DNA of 64,000 nucleotides from Phialophora verrucosa (Eukaryota; Ascomycota; Eurotiomycetes; Chaetothyriales; Herpotrichiellaceae): assembly GCA_002099365.1 (NCBI GenBank), contig MSED01000006.1, positions 1,922,001-1,986,000 of the forward strand, given 5' to 3'. Shown here one piece after another: positions 32,142-43,445 of this stretch. The first letter of the stretch is position 1. Every line of letters begins with the position of its first letter. The translations under genes were made by a program, and so were the position numbers. The notes beneath the pieces are model-generated. The model did not search any database. It was given only the letters and a program-made list of their open reading frames with translations, and was not told the origin of the DNA.

Positions 32142-32240
32142 GTTCTTCTCCCAGCTCATGCGGTTATCCTTCTCCCAGCTCGTGCGATGATACTTCGGTC
32201 CAGCTCCTGTGGTCATCAATCGTCCAGCTCCTGTGTCTAG
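32142..32240. repeat. Degenerate ~24-nt tandem repeat, 4 copies
   Basis: Four imperfect units share the core CCAGCTC(N)TG(T/C)G. Cores start near 32151, 32175, 32200 and 32224 (successive spacing about 24-25 nt). The array sits just past the stop of the F-box gene (which ends at 32250 on the complement), so it is probably in that gene's 3' UTR. It is not part of a mobile element I recognise. Confidence 0.6.
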
Positions 32241-32249
32241 CTTGCGCGG

Positions 32250-33985
32250 TCACACTTCAAAGCTTTCTAGCCATCGGTCTGTTCGTCGGTAGTACCCCGC
32301 ACCAAGACTGCGTGAAGGTGGTGATTCATCTGTCCCAGGCTGTTGTTGAGTGTTCCAGAAGTCACTTGATTCCGACCATGTCAAGCATCGGTGAGAATTG
32401 GTCATTGTAAACTCCTCGGGAAGATCAACGTTGGTTCTGACGTAAACGGTTTTCCCACAGACGATGGAAAACGAATGTCCCACCATGCTTTCCATAACAT
32501 CGCCCATAAACAGATGCAACTGATTGTACGTCAGGCTGGCAGGGCAGAGTAGTGCCATGAATTTCTGCATCCCTATGACACGTTTGCCCTCGATCGGGAC
32601 TTGCCAGAAGTTCAAAGGTCGCATATTCTCCCCCGCTACGACGAATTCCAGTCGTAGCGACTGAGGGATGTTTCGGTAGGGTGGTTCTAACAAGGCAGTC
32701 GCCAATTCGTAGATTGCAACCGGACCCTGGAATGGGCCGAGTTGTAGGCGTTCCAGACCTGAAGGCAGGCGGTAGAAGACGTTAACAGGACACCATGCTG
32801 GATAGTGCACGTTGCCCGCCCGCTTTATGCCACCACGAGCGGACATAGTCCAAACCCGAAGATGTTTGAGGTTCTCAAAGGGAGAGAAGTCGAATGTGTC
32901 CCAGAATTTCTCGGACTCCAGGCTACGACCATCTTGTAATTTCAAACTCAAAGATCTCAGTTGTGGCTGCGACGCGGCAAGGGCTGCCAGGATGTGCTGG
33001 ATGAAATCTGCTTCTACTTGGCCAGTGCCTTTGTCATCAGCAAGGGGTTGTATTTCGAGGTTGAGGTATTCGACTACGATAGTCGTCAGCTCTTATCGGT
33101 CAAGTGGACCGTTCTCGCCCCGGCCAGAAACAATGCGCTGTCTGGGAAAGGAAGGACTTACGAGCAGCAGGGACACTGAGGATGGCAGAGATTGTTGTCT
33201 TGTCAAGTTCACATCTCCTGAGGCTGAGTTCCTTGAGCGAAGGCATACCGGTCGGCAGGGGAATCGGAGAAGTCGTGCGAAGGTTGGCGCCATCGATAGT
33301 AAGGACAGCTAGCTTCGGGGCCACTGCTAAGAAAGTGGCGAGCTGCAATGGGAAAGGCATGGGGACTATGTTCGAGCTCAACGTCAAACAGCACTCCTTT
33401 AGTTCATTGCTGCAGACACAGGTCAGATTAAAGTGGCCAAGTTTGACGATGCAGAGAGAAGAGACCAGATTTCCTCAGTGACCAGGGATCGTCAGGAAGG
33501 TGAACTTACAACCGAGTAGACTCGAGCTGGTACGCCAAAGCACCCCGCCACATCGCGAACGCTCTTCGGGGGCTCATCAAGGCCCAGAAACCGGCGTCGA
33601 CCTCAAGATACTTGAGATTTTGGAATCGAGACAAGAAACGCGTCATTTGGAGAATTCCGTCGACCTTCAGCGCGTCGTGGGCGCATGTTGCATGCAGCTG
33701 CAAAGTCTCCACGAGATCTTCTCGTTGTGTGCGGATCCCCAAGAAGGAATTCACCCTCTGGCAGGATGTGACCTTCTCAATGGATATGAATTGGCACCAA
33801 ACCGGCTCACACAATTCTAGCGCTCGCCTGCAGGTGGCACGGAAGCGGGCCACATCGTCGCGATCTCGTATCAGCCTCCAAACATCGTACTTGATTTCTT
33901 GTGAAAGGTATCCAATAATCTCGAGGAGAATCTCGTCGGGAAAATCGAAGAGCAGCCGAACTTGGCCTCCATTCGCTGCTGCCAT
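32250..33985 (-). CDS. F-box protein with leucine-rich-like C-terminal part, 3 exons
   Basis: Complement exons: 33985-33510, 33409-33162 and 33073-32250. Intron 1 is GTAAGT..CTGCAG (TT|C). Intron 2 is GTAAGT..CGTAG with branch GCTGAC (C|TC). Total 515 residues. The ATG at 33985 gives MAAANGGQVRLLFDFPDEIL, an F-box of the form LxFPDEILLEIIGYL at ~10-25. Later segments have irregular Leu-rich patterns (FQNLKYLEVDAGF, PKLAVLTIDG, MPSLKELSLRRCEL, LRSLSLKLQDGR, LKHLRVWTM) typical of the degenerate LRRs of large fungal F-box families. Such proteins link substrates to SCF ubiquitin ligases through Skp1. No substrate can be inferred. Confidence 0.78.
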
Positions 33986-34602
33986 TGCTGCCGAAGCGGA
34001 CCTCTGTGGCAAGGCGAAGAGGCTGACTGGAGGGACGTTGTGACACTTTCAGAAGGAGAAGGCAACTACGGTGTTGCGGATTACCTTGAGGAGGGCGAGG
34101 GCGGTTTTTTGAGATCGTGTTCACCATCGGAACCAGGTGAGAGCCCCCTCGCTTCCGGTAGTTTCTCTGCAAGTCTGACAGTGAATGCGGGCTCTGTTAT
34201 TCGTCGACAGGGATCCGCGTCGACGACGCTGTTGGGCGACGCCGAGATCAGTGCCCGTACCTTTTGCTTGGCGCCGGCGTGAAATTCACCTGCCCATCGG
34301 CATCCTTGTGTTTGGCTTCCAGCTCACAATTGTCCAGGTGTCCGCATTAGTTCCACACCTCGTGAACATGTTCGGGGCGGCACGGCGACGACGGCTAACT
34401 GCATACTTGATCATCTCTTCCTGGTCATTGTCCCCCATCATAATGCGCAGGTTGGCAGCAATAGGCAACATGTTCCCAGTCAATGAGGATATATGCTGAC
34501 TCACTGAAACGCCAGCAAGCGAGAGATGGACGTGCACCTCCGTCTCCATTTTCACGGCTTTGCCACAGCGCCAACCTTTGGTCTGTCAGCAGCAGATCAA
34601 TA

Positions 34603-34626
34603 TCATATATATATATATATATATAT
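34603..34626. repeat. (TA)n microsatellite
   Basis: An uninterrupted alternating TA tract of about 12 units lies in the gene-poor region upstream of the F-box gene. It looks like an ordinary simple sequence repeat. Confidence 0.9.
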
Positions 34627-36342
34627 CCAGCGAAGCACCTGGCTACAATGAGCCTGGAAGAAGAACGAGGGTAAAATATTGTACGACGGAGGAGGGAAAG
34701 AATGAACAGACAATTGAGGAAGCAGGAGGAGGACAAGAGAGCGGGGAATATTCGGCTCGGACCACGCTAAGGCCAAAACGGAATATCGTCGTCATCTGCT
34801 CCTCGTCCCGCCCTTCACTCCCCTTTTTCCTTGTCGACTTTCTCTGTCCTATTCCCAGGTGACCGTTGTGGTTGGACCGAGCCTGTTGGATTGGCAGCTT
34901 ACGGAGACAAGAGGAAGGCACCAAAATGAACGACACGGGTTGTGTGCGTGTTGCGACGCAGATCGTCCTAGACCATCCTGCTCATGTACATGAACAAGGA
35001 GCCCGGCACATGGACCAGACGAGGTGGAAGACGAGATTGGTGTCTATATTGACAGCTCTCGTTGTGTGCGATATTGGCTGTGAGATTCTGACGCACAGCA
35101 CGTCAAGCCCTGAGAGGTACCTGGGCAGCATGAGAATGCACGGTTGTGAGGCTGCAGGGTGAACTACAGGAGAACACTGATTGCTTTGTTCTGGGAGGTG
35201 CTGATGGCAAGTACAATCTCGTGCGGTTCCATGAATGCTGCTATTGTCTCCCACGCTCTAGGGATACCCTCGCAGAAGACTTCTCACACCGCGCTGGAAG
35301 CTTCAACAGAAGCAGGCAAACCATCAATCCTAGTCTTGTCAACAGCGAACACAGATCCTAGAGCGGCGGTAGTAGGACCGGGTAAAGACTTCATCCCTCG
35401 CCCTCCCTTTCTGAATAAACAGAAGCATCGGAAATATTCGCGCCTGAAACCCCATCTCATCTCAGCACGGCTGCCTCAGCTCCAGCACAATTCATCGGCA
35501 CTGACGGCAGCACTTGGATTTTGACCCACGGGACCATGTCCTCCCACTCTGACTACCTTGTTTGCTACCGGTTCTACATCTTTCCCCCGACCCAGCTCTG
35601 GCACTTATTAACTGACCACTGGAGAAGAATCAACAGAAACAGGATGTGCTTCGTCGTCTCTGGCTCGACCCACCAGATCTGCGGCATTATCGCTCATCCA
35701 GAGCTGGCCCACTCAAATCTTCATCTGATACAAGCTTTCGACGACCGCTGGCAGCAGAACACCCAGACCACAGTCTCTGCGCGCACCGATGATCGCATTT
35801 TCTTCCACCGAGCGCGGCTATCACCTCTGTTGTTTCGCCGTTTTTTGTCGACCGTCCCTCGAGCAGAAGGGCCAATATGAAGCAGGAGTACTACCGGTTG
35901 CGAGCCATTGGCGCAACTTTCTGGTCATTAGATTCATATTTATTCCAGAGTTTGTCGTGCTTATTCCGAAAGCTCAAGGGTTGGAGCGAGTGAACGTGTC
36001 AGCGAGTAACCAGGCAGCCAGTGAAGTTATCATGGACCCATTTTCAAAATCCAGTATCTGTTACAGGTAACATGGTTGCAGCGTTCGCTCGAAGACTCCA
36101 AGCGATGGCATTCACAAGCTCCTTTTCCGACAATTGTGTTAGCAAGGATTCTTGACCTCGCTGCTGAACAAGCGCGAGACCATCGATATCGAACCTGCGT
36201 GACAGGCATGGTTTCAATGCCGGAAGACTTAATTCGGCAACTACATTCCCCGTCGCCGCAGGGAGTGCCGTGGCTGTACATATCCGCTGGCCTTGCTTCC
36301 ATCTCGTCGGGAATTGAGACAGACGGGGTCGAGCGGGAGGTC

Positions 36343-36368
36343 AGCAGACCACGGCGTCGTGGTCTGCT
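36343..36368. repeat. Perfect 11-bp inverted repeat with 4-nt loop
   Basis: AGCAGACCACG (36343-36353) is followed by GCGT and then CGTGGTCTGCT (36358-36368), an exact inverse complement. No gene boundary is known near it. It could form a stable hairpin in RNA or DNA, or be a chance palindrome. Confidence 0.8.
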
Positions 36369-36958
36369 ATCAAGATGAGTCCCGGTCTGACCTCCGTCGC
36401 AGACACGCTCCTTTAAATATACTCTACACTATTCTTTGATCCTCTGGGTCCTATCATGGCAAGCTCAAGTCGAGATATCGCCGACATGCTTTGACGTTCT
36501 TACAGACGCGAACGTGTACTCCTCCGCGGAAAGCCCAGATCAAAATGAGTTACTAATTATCTGCTCATCAACAATGCATCACCTGAGGAAGTACTCTTGA
36601 ATCCGACAATCTGAAGCGATTAAACAATAATTACCATCCAAAGCGCGATGCACTTCGTTTCTCTTCTCAATCGCGAACTCGATCACGATACTGAAAGTCG
36701 TGTCTACGCACGACAAGGCAAACCACAGAACGAGTCCAGAACTCCAAGGGTACCCTCACTTTTGCCAGCTCGGAGAGGCAGGCAGGCACGTCTACTCTTC
36801 TCCCAGTCTCGGCTGTGCTCTACGAGTAAGGATGTTGTCAACTGCGACTAAACTTAGACATACCTAGCCGGCACGTAAACAATCTTACTCGTACGGATAT
36901 TCGACCCGAGCACGAGTAGGTACTAGGCACTCGGGTGGCGACTGGGAGAGACAGAGAC

Positions 36959-36982
36959 ATGCAATGCAATGCAATGCAATGC
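36959..36982. repeat. ATGCA pentanucleotide repeat
   Basis: Nearly five exact tandem copies of ATGCA lie in non-coding sequence. It looks like a simple sequence repeat without flanking element structure. Confidence 0.9.
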
Positions 36983-37379
36983 GGTTCGGGCAAGCAAGGC
37001 ACAAAAACTCTCGACCTTTCGCAACGAATAGATTTGCGGTACTCGCATGGGGACGAAGTTTCAGCGGCAGCAGCAGCAGCAGGGGTCGAGAGAGGCCCTG
37101 CATAGCGAGTATCCATACAACTGTGCAGTATCGGAGGGGCATGCGTGCACAGCCACAGAGGCAAAGACTTACAGTACTGTATGTCGATCACTGCTGTACG
37201 CGCGGTCGCCTGTTCGAGGCCAGTCGAGGTGGTCGAGGCACTCACGGGGGGATGAAACTTCCTCGTCAGGGTCCTGCTTTGATCGGTTGGTCGGATGGCG
37301 TCGCTATTCTCTGTCACGGGTCTTGTTTTTCACCTCGTCTTCCCTTCCCGCTCACACCTAACCCATTTTAACGTTCCAC

Positions 37380-38492
37380 TTAAGGTACACAGACACAGTG
37401 GCTGGTGAGGATCTTGGTCAGCAACCGTTTCAACGCATCGGTGGAGCTCTTCAGGTTCCTGACCGTCTTCTCGTCGTCGCTCAGCTCCATACCCTTGGAT
37501 TCCAGCACCCGCTTCATTCGAAGCAACTCGGCCGTGTCGCGGAGCACGCGCCCCATCGCATGGTTCAGGTCAGACACATTTTCCATATCTACGTTCAGCA
37601 TGGCCTCTTGGATAGACGGGTAAAAGGGTTCCAACGGCGTCGTGGGCCGATTGGCTTGCAAGTCGGCGTTATGGAGCATGACGGCGTAGACGCGGAGCTT
37701 GAGCTTCAGCTCGCGCGTGGACAGATAGAACACGACGTGTTGGAGCTTCACATGGATTTCCTCGCACAGCTGGGTACACGGGTGAGGACTTGTGCGGGAG
37801 AGAAGCATCTCTAGTAGCCCCATGTAGCGATTGAGAGTGCGAGCTGCCTTATCGGCGAGATCTTGGGTTGGCTTGATCTCCATTTCTCTAACCGGTGCGA
37901 TCGGAGGTGACGCTCTTCCGGGATAAGGGTGAGCCTCAGGGTTGAGACTTGTCCGTCTGCCTCCTGCGTTGAAATTGCGGGCTCCTGGTCTCGCACGGCC
38001 ACCTCGCTCGTGTGACTGTTTTTCCGGCTTTGGTTCGTCTGACGCGTCTGCCATAGGAGTATCTACGGGCTCAGGGGTTGCGTTTCCACGGGTACCATGT
38101 TGGTTTCTTGAAGTGCGCTCCGTCTTCGGCGTCGGTGGTGATCCCGGGTTTGGAGATTCGTCGTCTGTATTTTTGGCCGAGAAGCTGTGATAAGGGGTTG
38201 ACTTACGCTCACCTCTAGGGAACTCGGGGCCGGGGCCGCGAGTGGACTTATGTCTGGATGATTGAGGCTGTCCCGGTACACCGGTTGCGGACGGGTTCTT
38301 TCTATCAAATGCCGCACGCGCTGAAGTATCTCTCAGTACTTCCCACGCTGCTTGAATTTTCATAAACTCCGATTGGGAGCCGCCCTTGTCTGGATGGGCT
38401 TTCAACACGAGACGATTGTACGCGGTCTTGATCTCTGTGTGTGTTGCAGATCGCAGGACGCCTAGCACTGCATAGTGGTTTTGGGAGGTCAT
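37380..38492 (-). CDS. J-domain (DnaJ-like) protein
   Basis: Single exon, 370 residues from the ATG at 38492 (complement), chosen because the J-domain then starts at residue 6 and the context is AGA-ATG. An upstream in-frame ATG at 38585 would add 31 residues. The J-domain runs HYAVLGVLRSATHTEIKTAY, then NRLVLKAHPDKGGSQSEFMK with the HPD signature needed to stimulate Hsp70 ATPase, then AAWEVLRDTSARAAFD. The middle (~75-200) is disordered and basic (Ser/Pro/Arg/Gly). The last ~160 residues are a helical domain (LADKAARTLNRYMGLLEMLL; LKLKLRVYAVMLHNADLQ; ELLRMKRVLESKGMEL). It lacks the Gly/Phe and zinc-finger regions, so it is a type III co-chaperone. The helical C-terminal domain is not one I recognise. 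Confidence 0.85.
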   Translation of the reverse strand: MTSQNHYAVLGVLRSATHTEIKTAYNRLVLKAHPDKGGSQSEFMKIQAAWEVLRDTSARAAFDRKNPSATGVPGQPQSSRHKSTRGPGPEFPRGERKSTPYHSFSAKNTDDESPNPGSPPTPKTERTSRNQHGTRGNATPEPVDTPMADASDEPKPEKQSHERGGRARPGARNFNAGGRRTSLNPEAHPYPGRASPPIAPVREMEIKPTQDLADKAARTLNRYMGLLEMLLSRTSPHPCTQLCEEIHVKLQHVVFYLSTRELKLKLRVYAVMLHNADLQANRPTTPLEPFYPSIQEAMLNVDMENVSDLNHAMGRVLRDTAELLRMKRVLESKGMELSDDEKTVRNLKSSTDALKRLLTKILTSHCVCVP

Positions 38493-40736
38493 TCTGACCC
38501 CCGGTTTGGTTAGACGAGCCTTGGTATTTGGATGAATGAACGCTCGAAGTGTCAATACTCGTTCAAAAAAAGCGGGAACACGCATGCGTGATATGGAGGG
38601 CCGAGCACAATCTTAATGTACGAGTCGACTACTTAGGACGGCCTCTCTGGCAGCTCACTCAAAGAAGCTGTTTGACCGAGGAGTGAAAGGACATCTTGTG
38701 TGCAAACAAAGCCATGCTCGAGGCAGCTTGTGTGAGAAAGATAAAAGAGAAGCCAGGGAGATTGAGCAGACAAAGAAAGCGCCGGATGGTGTTCGTTGTG
38801 CGTTGAGGAGAATCGCGAATTCTTTGTTTACTCGTACCTTCGAAATCGAAAAGTCATCTGTGGCTTGAAATCAGTGCCCGTGGCGCCTGTGGCGTCTGTG
38901 GCGGTACCGAGTACTTCTGCTACATTATCGGACACGCAACGGGGCCTCACTGTCTCTCTCCTCGTGCTCCTCTCACTGGGTGCTCGCCTGAGAACAACAA
39001 GACGGTTCAATCTGCTAGAGTCTCTAACACGGAGCATCCAACCAGCTACGGCGATCATGTCTCACATCTCGTAATTGTTCTGCCAGCGGGATCCCTCATG
39101 GGCCGCGGCTCTCAAAATCCTGTGGCTGGGACATCTTTTTTCCTTTCTCTTCCCCCCTGCTCCAGACGACAACCACCGACCACGTGTCTTATCTCGGCGC
39201 GTATCAAGGCTCCCTGTCGATAAGCTCCTGCGGCTCGCTCTTTCGTTTCCGTCGAAGCGGTGAAAGACGTGACGATCTTTTCCAACTTCCCGCGGCTTGC
39301 AATTACTCGTATCTTCGATCCGGCCGATGGCGAGGCACTCCCACTGTAAGCCAAGATTGCCGGCTTCGGGTTTTGAACCGAAAGACCCGCCGCGCCGCGC
39401 TCGTTGTCGTGTTTGTTCCGGCTATTGAGGTCACGATCGCTGTGGTGCATGAGGCTCTTCACCAACCGCATCTCGTGCTGGGCTCTCAGGCCTCGCGGCA
39501 CAGAAACAGTGCCTGAGAATGACGTGGGCTCGCTGATCTCCCCTCGTGGGCAAGACCCACGAGCTATTCTTGACTCACTGCGAAGAATCCAGGCGATCGA
39601 AGCCCTCTCTAGATCTAGTGCTCGCAAGGTGCAGCTGTCTGCGAGGTACTAGCCTCATGGATGTTCCAACTCATTTGGAGAAACTCGGCCTGAACCGACA
39701 ACGATCAGCCAGTCAGCTGATGCTCTCTACAGAACATGCATTTCGCCTCCCGCCTCCCACCGCATCTTTTGTCCATCGTTGCTCCCATTTCTCGCTTGCA
39801 ACACTGCCACAGGCACCATCCTTTCCTCCCATGCCCTCAAATAACCGTTATACCCCACCTTCTGGGAGCCTTCGGTTCGGCCGTGGAAGATTCGCATTGC
39901 GGCATCCGCTTGCTTGTCTCAGGGCGCTGATTGGACGCAGCATCTGCCCCGTTAATGTCGAAGATGATACTGTTCCTACAGAGTCACCAACCACTAGATT
40001 TGTCCCTTTTGAACCTCAACTGTGCCGGTCCCTGGCAGGCGCCACTCTTCGTGCCCATTACCGCCCAAACTGACATCCCTGCTTCGCAAAGCCACAGAAA
40101 ATCAAACATCGAATCCCTGTCCGGGAAAAGATCCGCCGGGCACTTCGAATCAAAATGGTGACCCCACATGGGGACGACTTGTCCCCAATGAAATTGAAAA
40201 ATGAAAGTCCAGGTGTGCAATCAATATTAGATAGTCGATACATAGGGTATTGTAAAGGGGACCTCTAGCAGAAGGTTCGCTCGGGTATCATCCTTTCCAA
40301 CTAAAGAAAACTCCGGAAAGGTGGGTATCTCGAAATGTCATGTTTCTCGTGAAAAAGTATGGTTTGTCCGCTCGGGGACTCGTGTATCATCCCGTCGTTC
40401 GGCTCGTCGTGTGCTGTAGTGAAGTGAAGTTGAGAAGAATGGTTGCAAAACAGTGGCTGTCGTGTGAATTAGCCGCAGATGGTCCACCTCCCGGTCCGAT
40501 CAACTGTACAATCCCAGAATTGCTATCGACGGTCCCGAGCCAAATCCGACCCGGCTTCCCACCGTCAGGGGTATCATATGTAATGGAAAATGAAGCTCGT
40601 CAGTCGACGACAGTTCTGAAACTCTCCTCTAAAATTTGCCGCCGTAGAAAATATCGTGTTCGTAAGGGATGGCCAATAAAGTAATAAAACCAGGGGTATC
40701 TCATGCAATTTCCATGTCCTCGATGGTGCGTCATTC
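38493..40736. other. Gene-free region
   Basis: 2.2 kb between the J-domain start and the CP2 gene stop. A frame of 175 codons at 39546-40073 (+) overlaps competing frames and has no motif or splice partner. Nothing supported. Confidence 0.4.
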
Positions 40737-43445
40737 TCAGTAGTTTAACCACATCTCCAGTGGATCCGTTATTAGTGTTTCTGTGGGCGGCAGTTCGCTG
40801 TCGACCATCCCTTGAGAAACCGCAGGTGCCATGAATTCGTGTTTCACTGGCTGGTCGGTCTCGAGTGGAGTGAACTCGACGATCATGTCCTGACCCTCTG
40901 GGAGCTCCCTGACAACATCTTCGTCGACGATGATGTGAAGTCCGCGGGAGTTGACATGTGTAACCTGGGTCACTCGCTGGGGATCGATCTGGAACTTGTT
41001 TGATATATTGTTGATCAAGTCTTTGACCGTTCGTTGCATCAAATACACCGCGCGGTAGTATTCTTTGGCTGCGTCTTTCTGACGCACGTAGAAGCATGCA
41101 ACTGTGGTCGAGTTAGATAGAGGAAGGAGACAGGGCTGGAGGGCTTACCTGGTCGAATAGGCCTTTCAATGGGAGGTTGATAGTTGCTGTCAACGTCAAC
41201 GGCGAAGAGATCCGGCTTGGTGGATGACTCGGCTTCCGTTTTCAGGATCTTGGTTGGTCGCAAGGCGGATCCAGAGGGTTCGTTGTCGTACTCGCTCTCA
41301 CCCTCTTCCTGGATGGCGGTTTGCTGTAATTCCGAGAATTTCCTCTTTGGCGTAACCTGTGAAGCTGAGCTCGAGGACGGAGAGCCAGCATTTGACGTAG
41401 GGGAGTCGGAGGCACTTTGTCTCGATTCCCAGGTAGTTGTCCGTACGATCTCTTTACCCTCTGGATCGTCGCCCGGAAGTTTGACTGGATGTAGGTCTGG
41501 ATCGTCTTCTGGGTCACCACGAAGAAACAGGACACTGACGGGCCGCGTTGAGGAGAACATGTCTTGCATGCTCGCGAGCTTCATCTGCAGGTCCTCTTCC
41601 GCCGAGAATTTCATACCTTCAGCCTCGGAATCGACAGACCAAGTCCGTTTGTGCTTCAGCACTTTGCCCGGCCTGGATGAGGGTGCCTTTGCCATTGAGC
41701 CACTTCTTCTCCGTTTTCCGGCGCTTCCCAGGCCTGCCTCAGCTTGAGCAATCTGCTGTTTAAGCTTGTCCATCGTCTTCTTCACATGTGCCACGTCGTT
41801 GGAAAGCTTCCGCTCTGCACCATGGTCACGGAAGAGCTTTACCTTGGAATAGCATACTTCCGGCTGGTTGCTCGCCGTCGTTTCGGTGGTAAGCAATTCG
41901 GTCTTGGCACATAGTCTGACGGGAATGCCTTTGACGCCTTTTGAGTGGCTGAAGTCGGTGGACAAGAAGTTGAAGCGAATTGAGATCGAGCAGTCCGGAC
42001 CTCCATTGACAGCACTCGGATACCAGGTTACGGCAAAGCCGTCGAACGAGGCCTTTTCGAGCTGAATTTGAGGTTTTCGCAGATCATCTTCTCCACCTTG
42101 GTTGGGTTCGACATGCTCCACCGCGAGAAGTCTGCCACCTCGCTGATGGGCCTCATTCGAGCCCCGGCCTTCCTTCCAGAGCTGCCAACACGCACCAGGT
42201 CGAGCTCTTTGCTGTTCGTCTTCAAAGGAGACACGGACATAAGTGCGGTACTTGAGAGGGCCGTTCTGCGCCATGGGAGGCATGGTATCCCATATAGACA
42301 TGGTATAAGCTTGGCCTTTGTTAAGATACGTAATCGGGATCTCATCTGAATGCCGGACCATTGCTGTAGGGGCACTTAACGTTGTGTGAAATCGGAACCT
42401 GGTTGAATTGTCAGTAGATTTTAGCTGGGAATATGGAGACACTGACTTCTCCCCCATTGGCAGACTGGTCATGCCAATAGTCCCAGACATAGACTGTTGT
42501 ATCGGCTGGTTCAGGGATTGTTGCTCAACGCCCAGCTCAGCCTGTGTCGGGGTTGTCTTATGAGGAGTGTCGTCCATTGCCACATACCCGGAGTCCTGAT
42601 GTTGCAGGAACTGCTGAGGCGCGTAAGTCTGCTGTTGCTGGGATGGGACGTGGACGGGAGGATGCTGCTGCTGGAAGAGGTCTTGAAATGGATGCGGTTG
42701 CTGTAAGAGATGCGGATTGAAGTGGTGGAGATGCATCAGTTGATCCTGGGCATGGAGTCCATGGACAGAGTGTGGAAGAGAAAGAGGCGTATTCATTCCC
42801 ATTCCCGGAGTGTGGAGGTCGCCGGCCTGGGGATGATAGAGTGTCCCAAACCCTCCTGGAGTGGGAGTATAGTAACCCGGAGGCTGGTTGGCAAATGCGG
42901 AGAAGGCGTAAGAGTTGGGATCCATGAGGGACGGTGTAAATCTCCAGGCGTCGGTGAATGGCTTGGGAGTCGCAAGAGTAGCATCCTGCTCTTTGACTCC
43001 AGGTTGACTCTCGAAAGCGCTGGCAAAATAATCAGCGTTGTCAACAGGGTCGTCGGCATGCGCGGAGGCGAGATGAGTCGGAGACATGGTCGGCGACTGA
43101 TAAGAATCAAGGGAACGCGATGCAGAGAGGTGGGCTGAATGAAGTAAGACATATTCGAGACATACCGTTGAGATGTAGATGGTTCATCCTCGATCGCCTC
43201 GCTTAAAGTTGAAGATCTGCGGACAGGGCCTGCCTCTCCCGGCACAGCTGAGGAGGTCGATCCAGACCCTAAGTCGGGAAAGGTCTGTCTGAAAGCCGCG
43301 TACAACTCCTCGTCTGGCTTTTGAGTATTGCGCCTGTGCAGGTCAAGTCAGCTAGTCGGTAACATGGTATAGGCATGCCGGCTGAAGCCGCCGAAAGTGA
43401 AACGTGCAGAAGTGGACAGGAAATGTCTGACCGATTGCGAAACAT
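40737..43445 (-). CDS. CP2/Grainyhead-type transcription factor, multi-exon, with an apparent frameshift near 43112
   Basis: Complement exons: 43445-43432 (MFRNR start, CG|G), 43333-42447, 42398-41149 and 41101-40737 (G|TT). The 48-nt in-frame intron 42446-42399 (GTCAGT, branch CTGAC, CCAG) joins GEK|FRFHTTL. The last junction gives PIRP-VACFYVRQ. The CP2 DNA-binding core is FRFHTTLSAPTAMVRHSDEI, PITYLNKGQAYTMSIWDT, YRTYVRVSFED and CSISIRFNFLSTDFSHSKGVKG. A long Gln/Pro-rich N-terminal segment precedes it. A C-terminal domain (RTVKDLINNISNKFQIDPQR...LHIIVDEDVV) fits the ubiquitin-like dimerisation end of the family. Within exon 2 the N-terminal frame (YAAFRQTFPDLG...YVSNMSYFIQPTSLHRVP) and the downstream frame (SLDSYQSPTMSPTHLAS) differ by one base around 43112. 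The nearby GTATGT/ATCAG pair does not repair the phase. If the upstream part is ignored, translation could begin at ATG 43087. Confidence 0.8.

Larger units (their letters stand above)
33986..37379. other. 3.4-kb gene-poor region
   Basis: Between the F-box start and the J-domain gene stop. Many 60-120-codon frames exist on both strands, none with protein-like structure or splice-joined extension that I could support. It contains a TA microsatellite, a perfect 11-bp hairpin, an ATGCA repeat and a short CAG run (37062-37081); the first three have their own entries. Confidence 0.4.

Noticed and set aside
35521..35880. 119-codon plus-strand frame
   Set aside because: Aromatic- and Arg-rich without motif; no neighbouring exon joins in phase.
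39546..40073. 175-codon plus-strand frame
   Set aside because: Competing frames on both strands, no domain and no supported start context.
42793..43305. 170-codon minus-strand frame overlapping the start of the CP2 gene
   Set aside because: Only its first ~65 codons look like protein (they belong to the CP2 N-terminus). The rest is an out-of-frame reading of CP2 sequence.
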